The notes: generated from the letters alone by a model not told the origin. A DNA stretch of 47,897 bases from an uncultured Bacteroidota bacterium (GCA_903919925.1 CAIXKO010000066.1:1-47897), one strand, 5' to 3'. Counted from the first letter of the stretch, positions 34,467 through 44,298 are shown. Made by a program: numbers and translations.

Positions 34467-37400
34467 ATGATCCTTTTTTATCAGACTGCTCAGGAAATAT
34501 ACGCGATTGGAGTTAATAAAGGTTTGTCAGCCAGCGATCTCGATAAGCTTCATTGGCTTTTTGGAAAAGCAAGCCTTTTAGAAAAACTAGTTTTGGATGG
34601 CTTTTTTATTGGCCCTCGTAAGGAAATGGTTACGCCCTGGTCAACAAATGCGGTTGAGATAACACTCAATATGGGTATTTCCGGAATAGAACGCATCGAG
34701 GCCTTTCATCCTGCTACTGTAGATCACACAGGGTATGACCCAATGCTCCAGGCCCTTTACACGAAGTTGGATCAGGAGGTTTTTACGATTAACCATCAAC
34801 CCGATCCAATCCTGAATATTACGGAGATAGCTGAATATAGTTTAAAGGAAGGTCTTGCCCTCAGTTCCGGGGAGATCGAATATCTCAACGGATTGGCTGC
34901 TCGGTTGGGCCGCCCGCTAACTGATTCTGAGGTATTTGGCTTTTCTCAGGTTAACTCGGAACACTGTCGGCATAAAATATTTAATGGACAGTTTATTATC
35001 GATGGTATTGAGATGCCCGAAACTCTCTTTGCACTGATAAAGAAAACAGCAGAAATAAATCCTAACCGGATCGTATCCGCTTATCATGATAATGTTGCCT
35101 TTATTGTTGGTCCTGTTGTGGAACAATTCGCTCCGCTTGCACAGGATCATGCTGATTTTTTCCAAATATCCGACATCAATTCTATTATTTCTCTTAAGGC
35201 TGAAACTCATAACTTCCCTACTACCGTTGAACCATTTAATGGTGCAGCTACCGGCTCCGGTGGCGAAATCCGCGATAGAATGGCTGGAGGTAAGGCTAGC
35301 ATGCCTTTGATTGGTACCGCTGTTTACATGACCTCCTATCCGAGAATGGAAAAGGATCGTAAGTGGGAATATACACAAACAGAACGGGAATGGTTATACC
35401 AAACTCCTCAGGATATTCTGATAAAGGCATCTAATGGTGCCAGCGACTTTGGAAATAAATTCGGCCAGCCCTTATTGTGCGGAAGCTTGCTTACTTTTGA
35501 ACATGCTGAAAATCAGAGAAATTATGGTTATGATAAGGTGATTATGCTGGCAGGTGGGGTTGGTTATGCCAAGTTCGAGGATGCTAAAAAGGATATTCCT
35601 GAGCCAGGTGATATTATTGTTGTCCTGGGTGGCGATAATTATCGTATAGGCATGGGGGGAGGAGCGGTTTCTTCTGTTGCAACCGGAGAATATGCAAATA
35701 AAATTGAGCTGAATGCAGTACAGCGCTCAAATCCTGAAATGCAAAAACGTGTATATAATGCAATACGTGCTTTTGCGGAAACTGGCCGCAATCCTATCAG
35801 GTCAATACATGACCATGGAGCCGGCGGTCACCTCAATTGTTTGTCTGAGCTGGTGGACCAGGTTGGGGGAGAGATTTTTCTTGATAAACTACCCGTTGGG
35901 GATCCAACCCTCTCGGCAAGAGAGATTATTGGAAACGAATCCCAGGAACGCATGGGCCTGGTTTTGGCTCCTGATGATATTGAAACGCTTCGAAATGTTA
36001 CCTCCCGTGAAAGGGCCCCAATGTATGAAGTTGGCCGTATAACAGGCGATAAAAGGCTCCTGTTTAACGACCGCAATACGAACTCAAAACCGATAGACCT
36101 TGCACTGAATGACTTCTTTGGGAAACCACCTAAAACGATTTTAACCGATCAGTCTGTTATCAATAATTTTGAAGAAATAGCTTACGATACATTGAAATTT
36201 GAAGAATATCTTAATCATGTTCTTCAGATTGAGGGGGTGGCGTGTAAAGACTGGCTTACCAACAAGGTTGATCGATCAGTGACAGGCCGTGGTGCAGTTC
36301 AGCAAACTGCCGGCGAAATCCAATTGCCATTAAATGATCTGGCAGTTGTGGCTTTGGATTACCAGGGCAAAACCGGAATCGCTACTTCAATTGGTCATGC
36401 TCCTGTGGTAGCAATGATCTCACCCGAAGCAGGCTCAAGAGTTGCTGTTGGCGAAGCTCTGACAAACCTGATCTGGGCACCCCTGGTAGATCAGATTAAA
36501 TCTGTTTCCCTTTCTGCCAACTGGATGTGGCCGGCGAAAAACCCTGGCGAAAATGCCAGACTCTATCAGGCAGTCAAAGCGTTGAGTGATTTTTGTATCG
36601 ATTTGGAAATCAATGTCCCAACTGGAAAGGATTCTATGTCGATGACGCAGAAGTATCCTGATGGACAAATGGTTCTGGCACCCGGTACCGTCATTGTTTC
36701 CGCCGTTGGTGAGGTATCCGATATCCGGAAAGTGGTTCCCCAGGTGCTGAATCCGGATACTGGTACGCATCTTATTTATATTGATTTTTCGGATGGGCAA
36801 TTTCTCTTGGGTGGCAGCAGCTTTGCACAAGTTTTAAATAAAATCGGACCCTATGCCCCTGATTGTGCCCCGGCAGCAGATTTCAAAAATGCATTTAACA
36901 CCATCCAAAGCCTCATCCTTCAAGGAGAAATTATTAGCGGCCATGACGTTTCAGCAGGTGGGCTGGTAACTTGTTTGCTCGAAATGTGCTTTGGTAATAC
37001 AAACGGTGGACTATTATTAAACCTGGAAGATTTTCCCACCCTTGATCCGGTAAGACTGCTCTTTTCAGAGCAACCGGCGATTGTGATCCAGGTAAAAAAC
37101 CTGGTTGCTGTTGAAGAATTGTTGAAAGAAAACGGATTATGTTTTTATAAACTAGGAAAGCCCCAATCATCCCGGAAAATAGATGTTTTTGGGCTTAACT
37201 TTGAATATCATCTGGATATCGATAAGCTGAGAGATACCTGGTACCGTACTTCTTACTTGCTCGATCGCAGGCAATGTGGCCCGGAAATGGCCATGCAACG
37301 GTATCAGAATTATAAAAATCAGCCACTTAGCTTTGTTTTTCCAAATCATTTCTCTGGTAAGTTTTTCGATCTGGATATCGATCCCAAACGAAGAAAGCCT

Positions 37401-38153
37401 TCAGGTATCAGGTCCGCGATTATCCGTGAAAAAGGGGTCAACGGTGATCGGGAAATGGCCTACGCTATGTACCTGTCAGGGATGGATGTGAAGGACATTC
37501 ACATGACTGACCTTATATCCGGAAGGGAAACATTAGAGGATGTTAATATGATCGTTTTTGTTGGGGGCTTTTCAAATTCCGATGTTTTAGGCTCGGCTAA
37601 AGGTTGGGCCGGCGCCTTTCTCTTTAATCAAAAGGCCCGAACAGCACTCGAGCGTTTTTATGCAAGAAAAGATACTCTTAGCCTTGGCATTTGTAATGGT
37701 TGCCAGGTTATGATGGAACTTGATCTGGTATATCCCGGTCGCACCAATCACCCTAAAATGCATTTGAATACCTCTGGAAAATTTGAATCAGGTTTCCTGA
37801 CACTGGATATTGTACCAAATGAATCCGTAATGTTAAAGAGCTTGTCAAATAGCCGGTTAGGTGTTTGGGTTGCACATGGTGAAGGACAATTCGTATTGCC
37901 TGACCCAATTGAAAGTTACCTGGCACCCGCCCTGTTTTCTTACTCAGGCTATCCGGGAAACCCAAATGGTTCACCCGGAAATATTGCATCTCTGTGTTCC
38001 ACTGATGGCCGGCATCTGGTTATGATGCCCCATTTGGAACGTGCTTTTCTACCCTGGCAATGGCCACACTATAGGAGTGACCGAAAAACCGACGAGGCTG
38101 CTCCATGGCTGGAAGCCTTTGTTAACGCCCGCAACTGGATTAATACCCGCTAG
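34467..38153 (+). CDS. purL: Phosphoribosylformylglycinamidine synthase (large single-chain form)
   Basis: Converts FGAR, glutamine and ATP to FGAM in purine synthesis. With the ATG at 34467 (MILFYQTAQEIYAIG) it has 1228 residues, the length of the one-piece enterobacterial type (E. coli about 1295). The N-terminal PurS-like part, two AIR-synthase-like halves (FSQVNSEHCRHKIFNGQF; VEPFNGAATGSGGEIRD; IEGVACKDWLTNKVDRSVTG; NVPTGKDSMSM; GHDVSAGGLVT) and a glutamine amidotransferase end are all present. The amidase nucleophile Cys is in LSLGICNGCQVMMEL, with the His of WVAHGEGQFV. An earlier TTG (34446) is part of the promoter box. Gene is divergent from the AT-hook gene. Confidence 0.96.
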   Translation: MILFYQTAQEIYAIGVNKGLSASDLDKLHWLFGKASLLEKLVLDGFFIGPRKEMVTPWSTNAVEITLNMGISGIERIEAFHPATVDHTGYDPMLQALYTKLDQEVFTINHQPDPILNITEIAEYSLKEGLALSSGEIEYLNGLAARLGRPLTDSEVFGFSQVNSEHCRHKIFNGQFIIDGIEMPETLFALIKKTAEINPNRIVSAYHDNVAFIVGPVVEQFAPLAQDHADFFQISDINSIISLKAETHNFPTTVEPFNGAATGSGGEIRDRMAGGKASMPLIGTAVYMTSYPRMEKDRKWEYTQTEREWLYQTPQDILIKASNGASDFGNKFGQPLLCGSLLTFEHAENQRNYGYDKVIMLAGGVGYAKFEDAKKDIPEPGDIIVVLGGDNYRIGMGGGAVSSVATGEYANKIELNAVQRSNPEMQKRVYNAIRAFAETGRNPIRSIHDHGAGGHLNCLSELVDQVGGEIFLDKLPVGDPTLSAREIIGNESQERMGLVLAPDDIETLRNVTSRERAPMYEVGRITGDKRLLFNDRNTNSKPIDLALNDFFGKPPKTILTDQSVINNFEEIAYDTLKFEEYLNHVLQIEGVACKDWLTNKVDRSVTGRGAVQQTAGEIQLPLNDLAVVALDYQGKTGIATSIGHAPVVAMISPEAGSRVAVGEALTNLIWAPLVDQIKSVSLSANWMWPAKNPGENARLYQAVKALSDFCIDLEINVPTGKDSMSMTQKYPDGQMVLAPGTVIVSAVGEVSDIRKVVPQVLNPDTGTHLIYIDFSDGQFLLGGSSFAQVLNKIGPYAPDCAPAADFKNAFNTIQSLILQGEIISGHDVSAGGLVTCLLEMCFGNTNGGLLLNLEDFPTLDPVRLLFSEQPAIVIQVKNLVAVEELLKENGLCFYKLGKPQSSRKIDVFGLNFEYHLDIDKLRDTWYRTSYLLDRRQCGPEMAMQRYQNYKNQPLSFVFPNHFSGKFFDLDIDPKRRKPSGIRSAIIREKGVNGDREMAYAMYLSGMDVKDIHMTDLISGRETLEDVNMIVFVGGFSNSDVLGSAKGWAGAFLFNQKARTALERFYARKDTLSLGICNGCQVMMELDLVYPGRTNHPKMHLNTSGKFESGFLTLDIVPNESVMLKSLSNSRLGVWVAHGEGQFVLPDPIESYLAPALFSYSGYPGNPNGSPGNIASLCSTDGRHLVMMPHLERAFLPWQWPHYRSDRKTDEAAPWLEAFVNARNWINTR

Positions 38154-38186
38154 ATTCGTCCAACTCTTAAGTAACGTAACTTTTTT

Positions 38187-39746
38187 TTAGTTGGTTTTGC
38201 TCATGATAAAAATCGAATACGGTTGCAGGAAAATAGCACCACCTCCTGATTTGAATACGTTATGAGTCCCCATTATTTTTTTATAATCGCTGACTCCTTC
38301 CGGACTCGGAATTCTTTGAATATCCTTACTCAGATTGATCATCACCAAAACCGTTTCAAAATCATATCCCCGATAAAAGGCGATCACCTTTCTATTGTCT
38401 TGAATAAAAGGCTGAAATGACCCTCTGCTCAATGGAATCGAGGTGTTGCGCAGAGCAATCAGATTACGGTAAAAGATATAAAGGGAACCTGGATCCTCTT
38501 TCTGGTATTTTAAAGGCTTAACTGTTTGTGAACTACTGGCATAGGGAATCTCCCAATGTGTTTGCCCCTTGTCTTCACCTTCCATGTTCCACAAAAATGG
38601 CTCCCTGATATATTCATCTGGCTTTTCACCAAGCATCCCAATTTCTTCCCCATAATAGATAAAAGGATTTCCAGGTAAAGTCAGCAATATTGCGGCCGCA
38701 ACTTTTGCTTTTTCTGTGTTATTGCCAATATCTGTCATGATACGGTTAATATCATGATTGGAAAGAAATATGGCGTCTTCAAAGTCCTGTTTTTGATTTA
38801 GATAGGCGTCACGTGTCTGCCACCAGGTTTGCAAAATATAATGATCCTTTTCTTCCTGGAGACTGATTCTGATGCTGTCTGCTACCTGGAAATTGAAACA
38901 AGCGGTCATGCCATTCTTCAGGTAGGGCGCAATTTCTTTCGAAGATCCCCAAACTTCACCGACAATAATCACATCCTTTTTTATTTTTTGAGCCTCTTGG
39001 CGAAACTCATTCCACCATTGTATGTTTTTTTCAGCTTGATTTTCGGGATAAATGTATTTTGCAGCATCCATCCTGAACCCGTCAACTCCAACATCTTTCA
39101 ACCAAAAAGAACTGATCTTGAAAACTTCCTGCCGGACTTGAATATTGTCAAAATTCAAATCGGGCATTTCCCACCAGAAAAAGCCATAATATCGGGAGCC
39201 TGGTGTTGGCTTACCCTTGGAATCTCTAACCGCGTGCCAGTGAAATGGCTCAGATTTGAAATCAGCCGAATCATCCGACCAAATATAGTAATCACGATAT
39301 TTGTTCTTAGGACCCTTTGAAGCTTCCTGGAACCATTTTATCTTGTTGGATGTGTGATTGATAACAAGATCCAATAGAACAACCATGTTCCTTTTGTGGG
39401 CTTCCTTAACCATCACCTTGTAATCATTGAGCGTGCCGTAATCGGGATGAATCGAATAATAATCGGAAACGTCATATTTATGATACGATGGCGATGGGTG
39501 AACCGGAAGAAGCCAGATACCCTGAACTCCCAGATCTTTAAGGTAATCCAGCTTGGATGTCAGACCGGGAATGTCTCCTATTCCATCGCCGTTGCTATCA
39601 TAAAAGGATTGAACGAATACGGAATAATAGACACGGGTTGGTGGGGTAGGTGGTACCATTTCCTGTGATCGGATTGGATGAAAAGGGAGAAACAAAAAAA
39701 TCAATAAAAGCAAAATGGAAGTGCCAACTATCCTGATATTAAGCAT
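38187..39746 (-). CDS. Exported GH13 alpha-amylase-family enzyme
   Basis: Hydrolyses alpha-glucosidic bonds. The 519-residue protein has a signal peptide (about 1-27, ending HPIRSQ) and a GH13 barrel. Catalytic residues are Asp227 (VDGFRMDAAKY), Glu264 (IVGEVWGS) and Asp332 (LSNHDINR). DSNGDGIGDIPG near 50-61 is the calcium-site loop typical of oligo-glucosidase and trehalose-synthase-like members, and LVINHTSN is conserved region I. A C-terminal beta domain follows (about 430-519). It starts 9 bases behind the lipoprotein GH13, so the pair is an operon. An exact substrate cannot be assigned. No lipobox is seen, so this one is likely soluble in the periplasm. Confidence 0.92.
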   Translation of the reverse strand: MLNIRIVGTSILLLLIFLFLPFHPIRSQEMVPPTPPTRVYYSVFVQSFYDSNGDGIGDIPGLTSKLDYLKDLGVQGIWLLPVHPSPSYHKYDVSDYYSIHPDYGTLNDYKVMVKEAHKRNMVVLLDLVINHTSNKIKWFQEASKGPKNKYRDYYIWSDDSADFKSEPFHWHAVRDSKGKPTPGSRYYGFFWWEMPDLNFDNIQVRQEVFKISSFWLKDVGVDGFRMDAAKYIYPENQAEKNIQWWNEFRQEAQKIKKDVIIVGEVWGSSKEIAPYLKNGMTACFNFQVADSIRISLQEEKDHYILQTWWQTRDAYLNQKQDFEDAIFLSNHDINRIMTDIGNNTEKAKVAAAILLTLPGNPFIYYGEEIGMLGEKPDEYIREPFLWNMEGEDKGQTHWEIPYASSSQTVKPLKYQKEDPGSLYIFYRNLIALRNTSIPLSRGSFQPFIQDNRKVIAFYRGYDFETVLVMINLSKDIQRIPSPEGVSDYKKIMGTHNVFKSGGGAIFLQPYSIFIMSKTN

Positions 39747-39755
39747 AATAGAATA

Positions 39756-41123
39756 TTATTTAGTGTAAATAAAATATCCCCAAGGTTCCATGGCGATAGG
39801 TTGAGAAGCAGGTTTGGTTCGTTTACCTGAAAAATACTCAGTGTACTTGCCCCCGGCCGTTTCGGGTGATAAAGTGATACTTACCGGTTTGGCACTCATA
39901 TTAAGTACAACAATTACTGAATTGGTTCCAATTTCCCGTTTAAATGCAAGTACCTCTGTGTCTTTGCCTGTGGTAAGCCTTAGATAATTTCCGCCAAATC
40001 CAGGATTCCAGAGAGCAGGATTTGCTTTTTTCAACTGATCCAATTTTTGATACAAAGTGAAAAAGCTTTGATCGCTCCAATCAATCGGGTCCTTTTCGAA
40101 AAACTTCAGCCTTTTTGTTGACCCAGCTTCCTGACCACTGTAAATTAATGGCATACAAGGAGCTGTGTAAGTAAAAACGGTCATTACATCCGTAGCCTTA
40201 CCCATTCGTTCCCATTCGGTACCGTTCCATGAATTTTCATCATGATTTGATGTGAAATAAATTCTGATGTCATTGGTATTGTAATCCTTTGTGGCCCGCT
40301 CAAAATAGGAATCTATATCAGCAACCGTCTTTTTTCCCTGGGCAATCTGATTCATAATGTGATGCATTTCCCATCCATAGGTTATGTCCATCGATTTTTC
40401 ATGAAGCGGACGCTGTTCGGCTTCCGCTAACATCAAAACATCCGGTTTAACCGTTTGCAATGCGGGCCTTACCTCGTTCCAGAAATCCACAGGAACCTGA
40501 TGGGCGACATCATACCTGAAACCGTCCAGCTTAGTTTCGGTTAACCAATATTTCATGGTTTCTATCATATAATCACGCAAAGGCTTCTGCTTATAATCAA
40601 ATTTAACTACGTCAGTCCAGTCCCAGGGTGAAAACATTTTACCCAGGCTGTCTTTTGCATACCAATCTGGGTTGGAAGCAACCAGGGCATTGTCCCACGA
40701 TGAATGATTGGGTACCCAATCTATTATCAGATACATACCCAGGTCGTGAGTCTTTTTTACCAAAGTTTTGAAATCCTCCATCGTACCAAATTCAGGATTA
40801 ACGGCCCGGTAGTCTTTAACAGAATAGTATGAACCGAGCGGCCCTTTACGGTTAATCTCACCAATGGGGTTAATAGGCATCAACCATAAAATATCAACAC
40901 CAAGTTCTTTTAGCCTCGGGAGCTTTTCTGCAAAAGCATTTAGCGTACCCTCAGGTGTATATTGGCGAATATTTACTTCATACATGATTGCCGATTTTAC
41001 CCAGTTTGGATGGACTACCGATGTAAATGGCCCCTGCTGAACAGGTGGTACCTGTTTGGTCGAGCATGACGTGTTGATAACCAGTAAGATTAATAAAATG
41101 GAAGCAAAAGTTGTACGTTTCAT
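39756..41123 (-). CDS. GH13 alpha-amylase-family lipoprotein
   Basis: Surface- or periplasm-anchored alpha-glucan hydrolase. I start at the ATG at 41123 because MKRTTFASILLILLVINTSC is a clear lipoprotein signal with Cys20; the open frame from 41156 would spoil it. The 455-residue enzyme has GH13 motifs with Asp205 (LDGFRYDVAHQ), Glu234 (MLAEAEQRP) and Asp295 (TSNHDENSW), plus conserved IIDWVPNHSS. A C-terminal beta domain ends in WGYFIYTK. The two GH13 genes, one lipidated and one not, probably act in sequence on starch-type glucans or maltodextrins. No SusCD pair stands next to them. Confidence 0.93.
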   Translation of the reverse strand: MKRTTFASILLILLVINTSCSTKQVPPVQQGPFTSVVHPNWVKSAIMYEVNIRQYTPEGTLNAFAEKLPRLKELGVDILWLMPINPIGEINRKGPLGSYYSVKDYRAVNPEFGTMEDFKTLVKKTHDLGMYLIIDWVPNHSSWDNALVASNPDWYAKDSLGKMFSPWDWTDVVKFDYKQKPLRDYMIETMKYWLTETKLDGFRYDVAHQVPVDFWNEVRPALQTVKPDVLMLAEAEQRPLHEKSMDITYGWEMHHIMNQIAQGKKTVADIDSYFERATKDYNTNDIRIYFTSNHDENSWNGTEWERMGKATDVMTVFTYTAPCMPLIYSGQEAGSTKRLKFFEKDPIDWSDQSFFTLYQKLDQLKKANPALWNPGFGGNYLRLTTGKDTEVLAFKREIGTNSVIVVLNMSAKPVSITLSPETAGGKYTEYFSGKRTKPASQPIAMEPWGYFIYTK

Positions 41124-41228
41124 AATCAATATGTTTTTGTTCGACGATAATACCAACGAGCGAATAAAAATAGTCTTATTTTGGGAAGCCTGAAATAGTT
41201 TATGATATTGATAAAATGAAACTTGCCT

Positions 41229-42779
41229 ATGAATTATGATTTTGTAATTATGGGCTCCGGTTTTGGAGGCTCAGTTAGCGCACTGCGACTAGTTCGCAAA
41301 GGCTATAAAGTTCTGGTGGTTGAACAAGGCCGAAGGTTTACTGAGAATGATTTTCCTAAAAGAAACTGGAATCTGAGAAAGTGGCTCTGGGTTCCCGGTC
41401 TCCGGTTTTATGGTTTTTTTAGAATCGCTTTGTTCCGCCATATAACTGTTTTAGCCGGAACAGGGGTGGGTGGGGGCTCACTGGTTTATGCCAATACACT
41501 TCCGGTTCCCAAAACAGATTTTTTTAAAAGCGGATCCTGGAAAAATTTGATGGATTGGGAAAATGAACTGGCTCCATATTACAAAATCGCACAGGAAATG
41601 TTAGGGGTAGCACCTAACCCTAAATTTGGACCCGGTGACGAGGCTCTGGGGCAACTGGCACAAGCAATTGGGAAAAAGGACCAATTTTCAGCAACAGATG
41701 TTGCCGTATTCTTTGGAGAGCCGGAAGTTAAAGTCAAGGATCCCTATTTTAATGGTGCCGGACCTGATCGCGAAGGCTGCCGTTTTTGTGGAGGCTGCAT
41801 GGTGGGATGTCGCTATAACGCAAAAAATACTTTGGATAAGAACTATTTATACCTTGCAGAAAAAGAGGGTGTTACAGTAATGCCTAGCTCCAGAATCGTT
41901 AATGTTATACCCGAGGGGGATAAAAATGATCAGGGAAATCAGGGATACCAAATCATTATAAAGCAGACCGGAGGGTTTAAAAAAACCAAAATCCACACCC
42001 GTGCATTGGTTTTCTCAGGTGGTGTTCTGGGTACCGTTCCATTACTACTAAAGCTAAAAAGAACAACTCTTCCTAATCTTTCTGATCTTACCGGGGCTCA
42101 TGTCCGTACCAATAATGAAGCGCTCATTGGAGTGGTCAGTGGAGATAAAACAAAAAAATTCTCTGAAGGTATTGCTATCGGTTCCATAGTTCACACCGAT
42201 GAAGTCAGCCATCTTGAACCGGTCAGATACCCATCAGGTTCAGGATTCTGGCGATTATTGATGGCGCCGATGATTTCAGGAAAAACTCTTGCCGGGCGAA
42301 TATTGAGAATTTTTGGCGATTTATTCAGACATCCAATTGCTAATGCACGGGTCTATTTTACAGGACATTGGGCAGATCGTACCCAGATCCTGCTTTTTAT
42401 GCAAACCCGCGATAGTACCCTCAATTTGAAAAGAGGAGTGTTTGGTGTTCATACCGGTGTTGAACATGGTTCTGCACCGTCTGCCTTTATTCCTGAGGCT
42501 CAGGATCTGGCCAGGAAATATGCAAAGATCATCAACGGCAAACCTTTGGTTTTACCTACGGAATCGCTGTTTGGTATTCCAACCACTGCTCATATTCTTG
42601 GAGGGGCCTGTATGGGTGAAAACATCCACACTGGTGTAATCGATAGTGACCACCGCGTGTTCGGATATAAAAATATGTTTGTAATTGATGGCTCCGCTAT
42701 TTCTGCAAATCCAGGGGTTAATCCTTCTCTTACCATAACTGCCCTTGCTGAAAGGGCGGCCAGCAGGATCAGCCTATAG
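41229..42779 (+). CDS. GMC-family FAD oxidoreductase with a four-cysteine motif
   Basis: A 516-residue flavoprotein of the GMC (glucose-methanol-choline)/cholesterol-oxidase-like group. The N-terminal Rossmann motif is FVIMGSGFGGSVSALRL, followed by VVEQGRRF and GTGVGGGSLVYANTLP. The C-terminal ACMGEN and DGSAISANPGVNPSLTITAL close the FAD site. A cysteine cluster CRFCGGCMVGC (about 185-195) has ferredoxin-like spacing CxxCxxCxxxC, which could hold an iron-sulfur cluster. A TTG at 41223 would add MP; the ATG at 41229 gives the standard start. No signal peptide is visible. The substrate is unknown. Its stop shares CTATAG with the stop of the convergent gene. Confidence 0.88.
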   Translation: MNYDFVIMGSGFGGSVSALRLVRKGYKVLVVEQGRRFTENDFPKRNWNLRKWLWVPGLRFYGFFRIALFRHITVLAGTGVGGGSLVYANTLPVPKTDFFKSGSWKNLMDWENELAPYYKIAQEMLGVAPNPKFGPGDEALGQLAQAIGKKDQFSATDVAVFFGEPEVKVKDPYFNGAGPDREGCRFCGGCMVGCRYNAKNTLDKNYLYLAEKEGVTVMPSSRIVNVIPEGDKNDQGNQGYQIIIKQTGGFKKTKIHTRALVFSGGVLGTVPLLLKLKRTTLPNLSDLTGAHVRTNNEALIGVVSGDKTKKFSEGIAIGSIVHTDEVSHLEPVRYPSGSGFWRLLMAPMISGKTLAGRILRIFGDLFRHPIANARVYFTGHWADRTQILLFMQTRDSTLNLKRGVFGVHTGVEHGSAPSAFIPEAQDLARKYAKIINGKPLVLPTESLFGIPTTAHILGGACMGENIHTGVIDSDHRVFGYKNMFVIDGSAISANPGVNPSLTITALAERAASRISL

Positions 42780-43535
42780 CTCCAGAATAACTTTGCCCTT
42801 TTTTGGAATTGCCCGGTAAATGGCTTCTGCTTCCCTGGCTTCTATAACAATCGAAATGGTAGGCTGGTAAGGAGCAGGTTTCTTTTGTATTATGCTCCGG
42901 GTTAGTTGCCTGAGGAATTTAACGCGATCATCGTATTCAAATCTGAACCTCGACTTGAATTGATGTACAGAATCTGGAAGCAATCCGGTAACCTGAACCC
43001 GGATGCCATTCTTGAAATAGAGCCGGTACATAACCGGTTCTCTAAGAACCGTATCCGGATCAGGATCTTTTATGGAGTCTGCCTGAGCCGCATCTCTGGG
43101 GGCATACCTGATTTCAAATTTATCTTTGAATATGGTTGACTCATCCTTCTGAATCACCAGCGGTTTACGAAATAGAACATACTTTTCGGCAGGATTGAGC
43201 TTCTTGAAGAAACTGCTGGTTTTTTCCTGAATAATAGGCGTTTTATGGAGCGCAATTCCTTTGATCTCCAGGTATATGGCTTTCTCTCTCAGATTGATTC
43301 GCAATCCGATGGAGTCATCTTCCGACATCGCTAACCTGGCATCGAGAGTGGTTTTCTTCTCCAGCAAATCATCGGGATAAGCAAGAATAACTTTATTATT
43401 ACTGATCTGAGCCGTCTCTTCCCTGAAATCCTTTAAGAACTGCTCCGGCGCTTTCATTGCGGCAATCAATAAAAATGCAAGCGCTCCGATAATAACCACA
43501 CAAAACAATAAGGCTATAATTTTCAGTGCTTTCAA
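42774..43535 (-). CDS. Membrane-anchored YkuD-like protein lacking catalytic residues (probable inactive L,D-transpeptidase)
   Basis: A 253-residue protein with one N-terminal membrane segment (IIALLFCVVIIGALAFLLIA, about 6-25). It aligns by eye with the L,D-transpeptidase just upstream: INLREKAIYLEIKG against VNTTENKFYLYDGK, YRLYFKNGIRVQVTG against YKLDIGDGYMVHG, and EAIYRAIPKKGKVIL against EAVYNTLPVGSKVII. At the places of that enzyme's His210 and Cys226 it has non-catalytic residues (Gln181/Val182 and Ser228), so the active site is lost. I start at the TTG at 43535 (MKALKIIALLF), 10 bases after the upstream stop. Other possible starts are TTG 43571 and ATG 43607, both overlapping the upstream gene. 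Confidence is high that the gene is real, moderate for the fold. Confidence 0.65.
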   Translation of the reverse strand: MKALKIIALLFCVVIIGALAFLLIAAMKAPEQFLKDFREETAQISNNKVILAYPDDLLEKKTTLDARLAMSEDDSIGLRINLREKAIYLEIKGIALHKTPIIQEKTSSFFKKLNPAEKYVLFRKPLVIQKDESTIFKDKFEIRYAPRDAAQADSIKDPDPDTVLREPVMYRLYFKNGIRVQVTGLLPDSVHQFKSRFRFEYDDRVKFLRQLTRSIIQKKPAPYQPTISIVIEAREAEAIYRAIPKKGKVILEL

Positions 43536-43545
43536 TCTGGTAGAT

Positions 43546-44298
43546 TTAGTAGATGATAACTTTAGATCCAACCGGCAAAGTATTATAAACAGCCTCCAGG
43601 TCTTCATCCAAAAGCCGGACACATCCGTGGGTAACCGGCAATCCCATTCTGCGTTTATAGATAGTGCCATGAACCATGTAACCGTCACCTATATCAAGTT
43701 TGTAATCACCAAGGGTATAGGGATCAAGGCGCGACTCATCTGTTGCAGAAGGAATTGGAAGACCTTCTTCTACAAAAGCCCAATTTGGTTTTGACCAAAC
43801 CGGATGCTCCTGTTTGCCACGAACTTTATGTACACCCCTCGGGGTTTTGAAATAGTAATCTTTTTTTCTTTTTTCATCAATCAGATGAATGTTCTTCCCG
43901 GTTGAACACCTTCCTTGTCTGATCAGCTCTTTACCATCGTACAGGTAAAACTTGTTCTCAGTGGTATTTACAATCAGGTAGGGGCCTTGAGTAGTAAGTT
44001 TATCAATCTTACTTTCCAATGCAGCTATTTCTTTATACAGTTTCCCCTGATCAACCGGAAGCTTTTTGAGATTGAGGATTGTGTCCTGTTTCAGCCCGTG
44101 CGACATGGCCATCTCCGGTCCGTTGGGAATAATAAAAAAGAGAGCGTAGACGCAAAATACCATGAAAACAACAAAGCCAAAGAAGGCCAAAACAGAGTAA
44201 AGTATAGTTTTCCATATATTTTTCCTTGGTTTCCCGGGTTCCATGGCTGGAGTAACAGATACTTCATCCTTTTCAAACAGGTATTCTCGTGTTGTCAT
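43546..44298 (-). CDS. Membrane-anchored L,D-transpeptidase (YkuD domain)
   Basis: Periplasmic enzyme that makes 3-3 cross-links in peptidoglycan or attaches proteins to it. The 250 residues comprise a cytoplasmic N-terminus, a membrane segment (about 31-56), a short coiled coil (KLYKEIAALESKIDKL) and the YkuD domain from about 105 (YLIVNTTENKFYLYDGK). The active-site motif is complete: His210 in GYMVHGTI, then His224-Gly-Cys226 in PVTHGCVRLLDEDLE. It overlaps the upstream transpeptidase gene by 4 bases (ATGA), so the two are translationally coupled. The next gene downstream is its apparent inactive paralogue. Confidence 0.92.
   Translation of the reverse strand: MTTREYLFEKDEVSVTPAMEPGKPRKNIWKTILYSVLAFFGFVVFMVFCVYALFFIIPNGPEMAMSHGLKQDTILNLKKLPVDQGKLYKEIAALESKIDKLTTQGPYLIVNTTENKFYLYDGKELIRQGRCSTGKNIHLIDEKRKKDYYFKTPRGVHKVRGKQEHPVWSKPNWAFVEEGLPIPSATDESRLDPYTLGDYKLDIGDGYMVHGTIYKRRMGLPVTHGCVRLLDEDLEAVYNTLPVGSKVIIY

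Noticed and set aside
38168..38190. AAGT...ACTT followed by eight T after purL
   Set aside because: The stem is only 4 bp, too weak to call a terminator from sequence alone.
43536..43688. Longer form of the YkuD-like protein from 43688
   Set aside because: It would overlap the active transpeptidase by 143 bases and would bury the membrane segment after a soluble stretch of over 50 residues.
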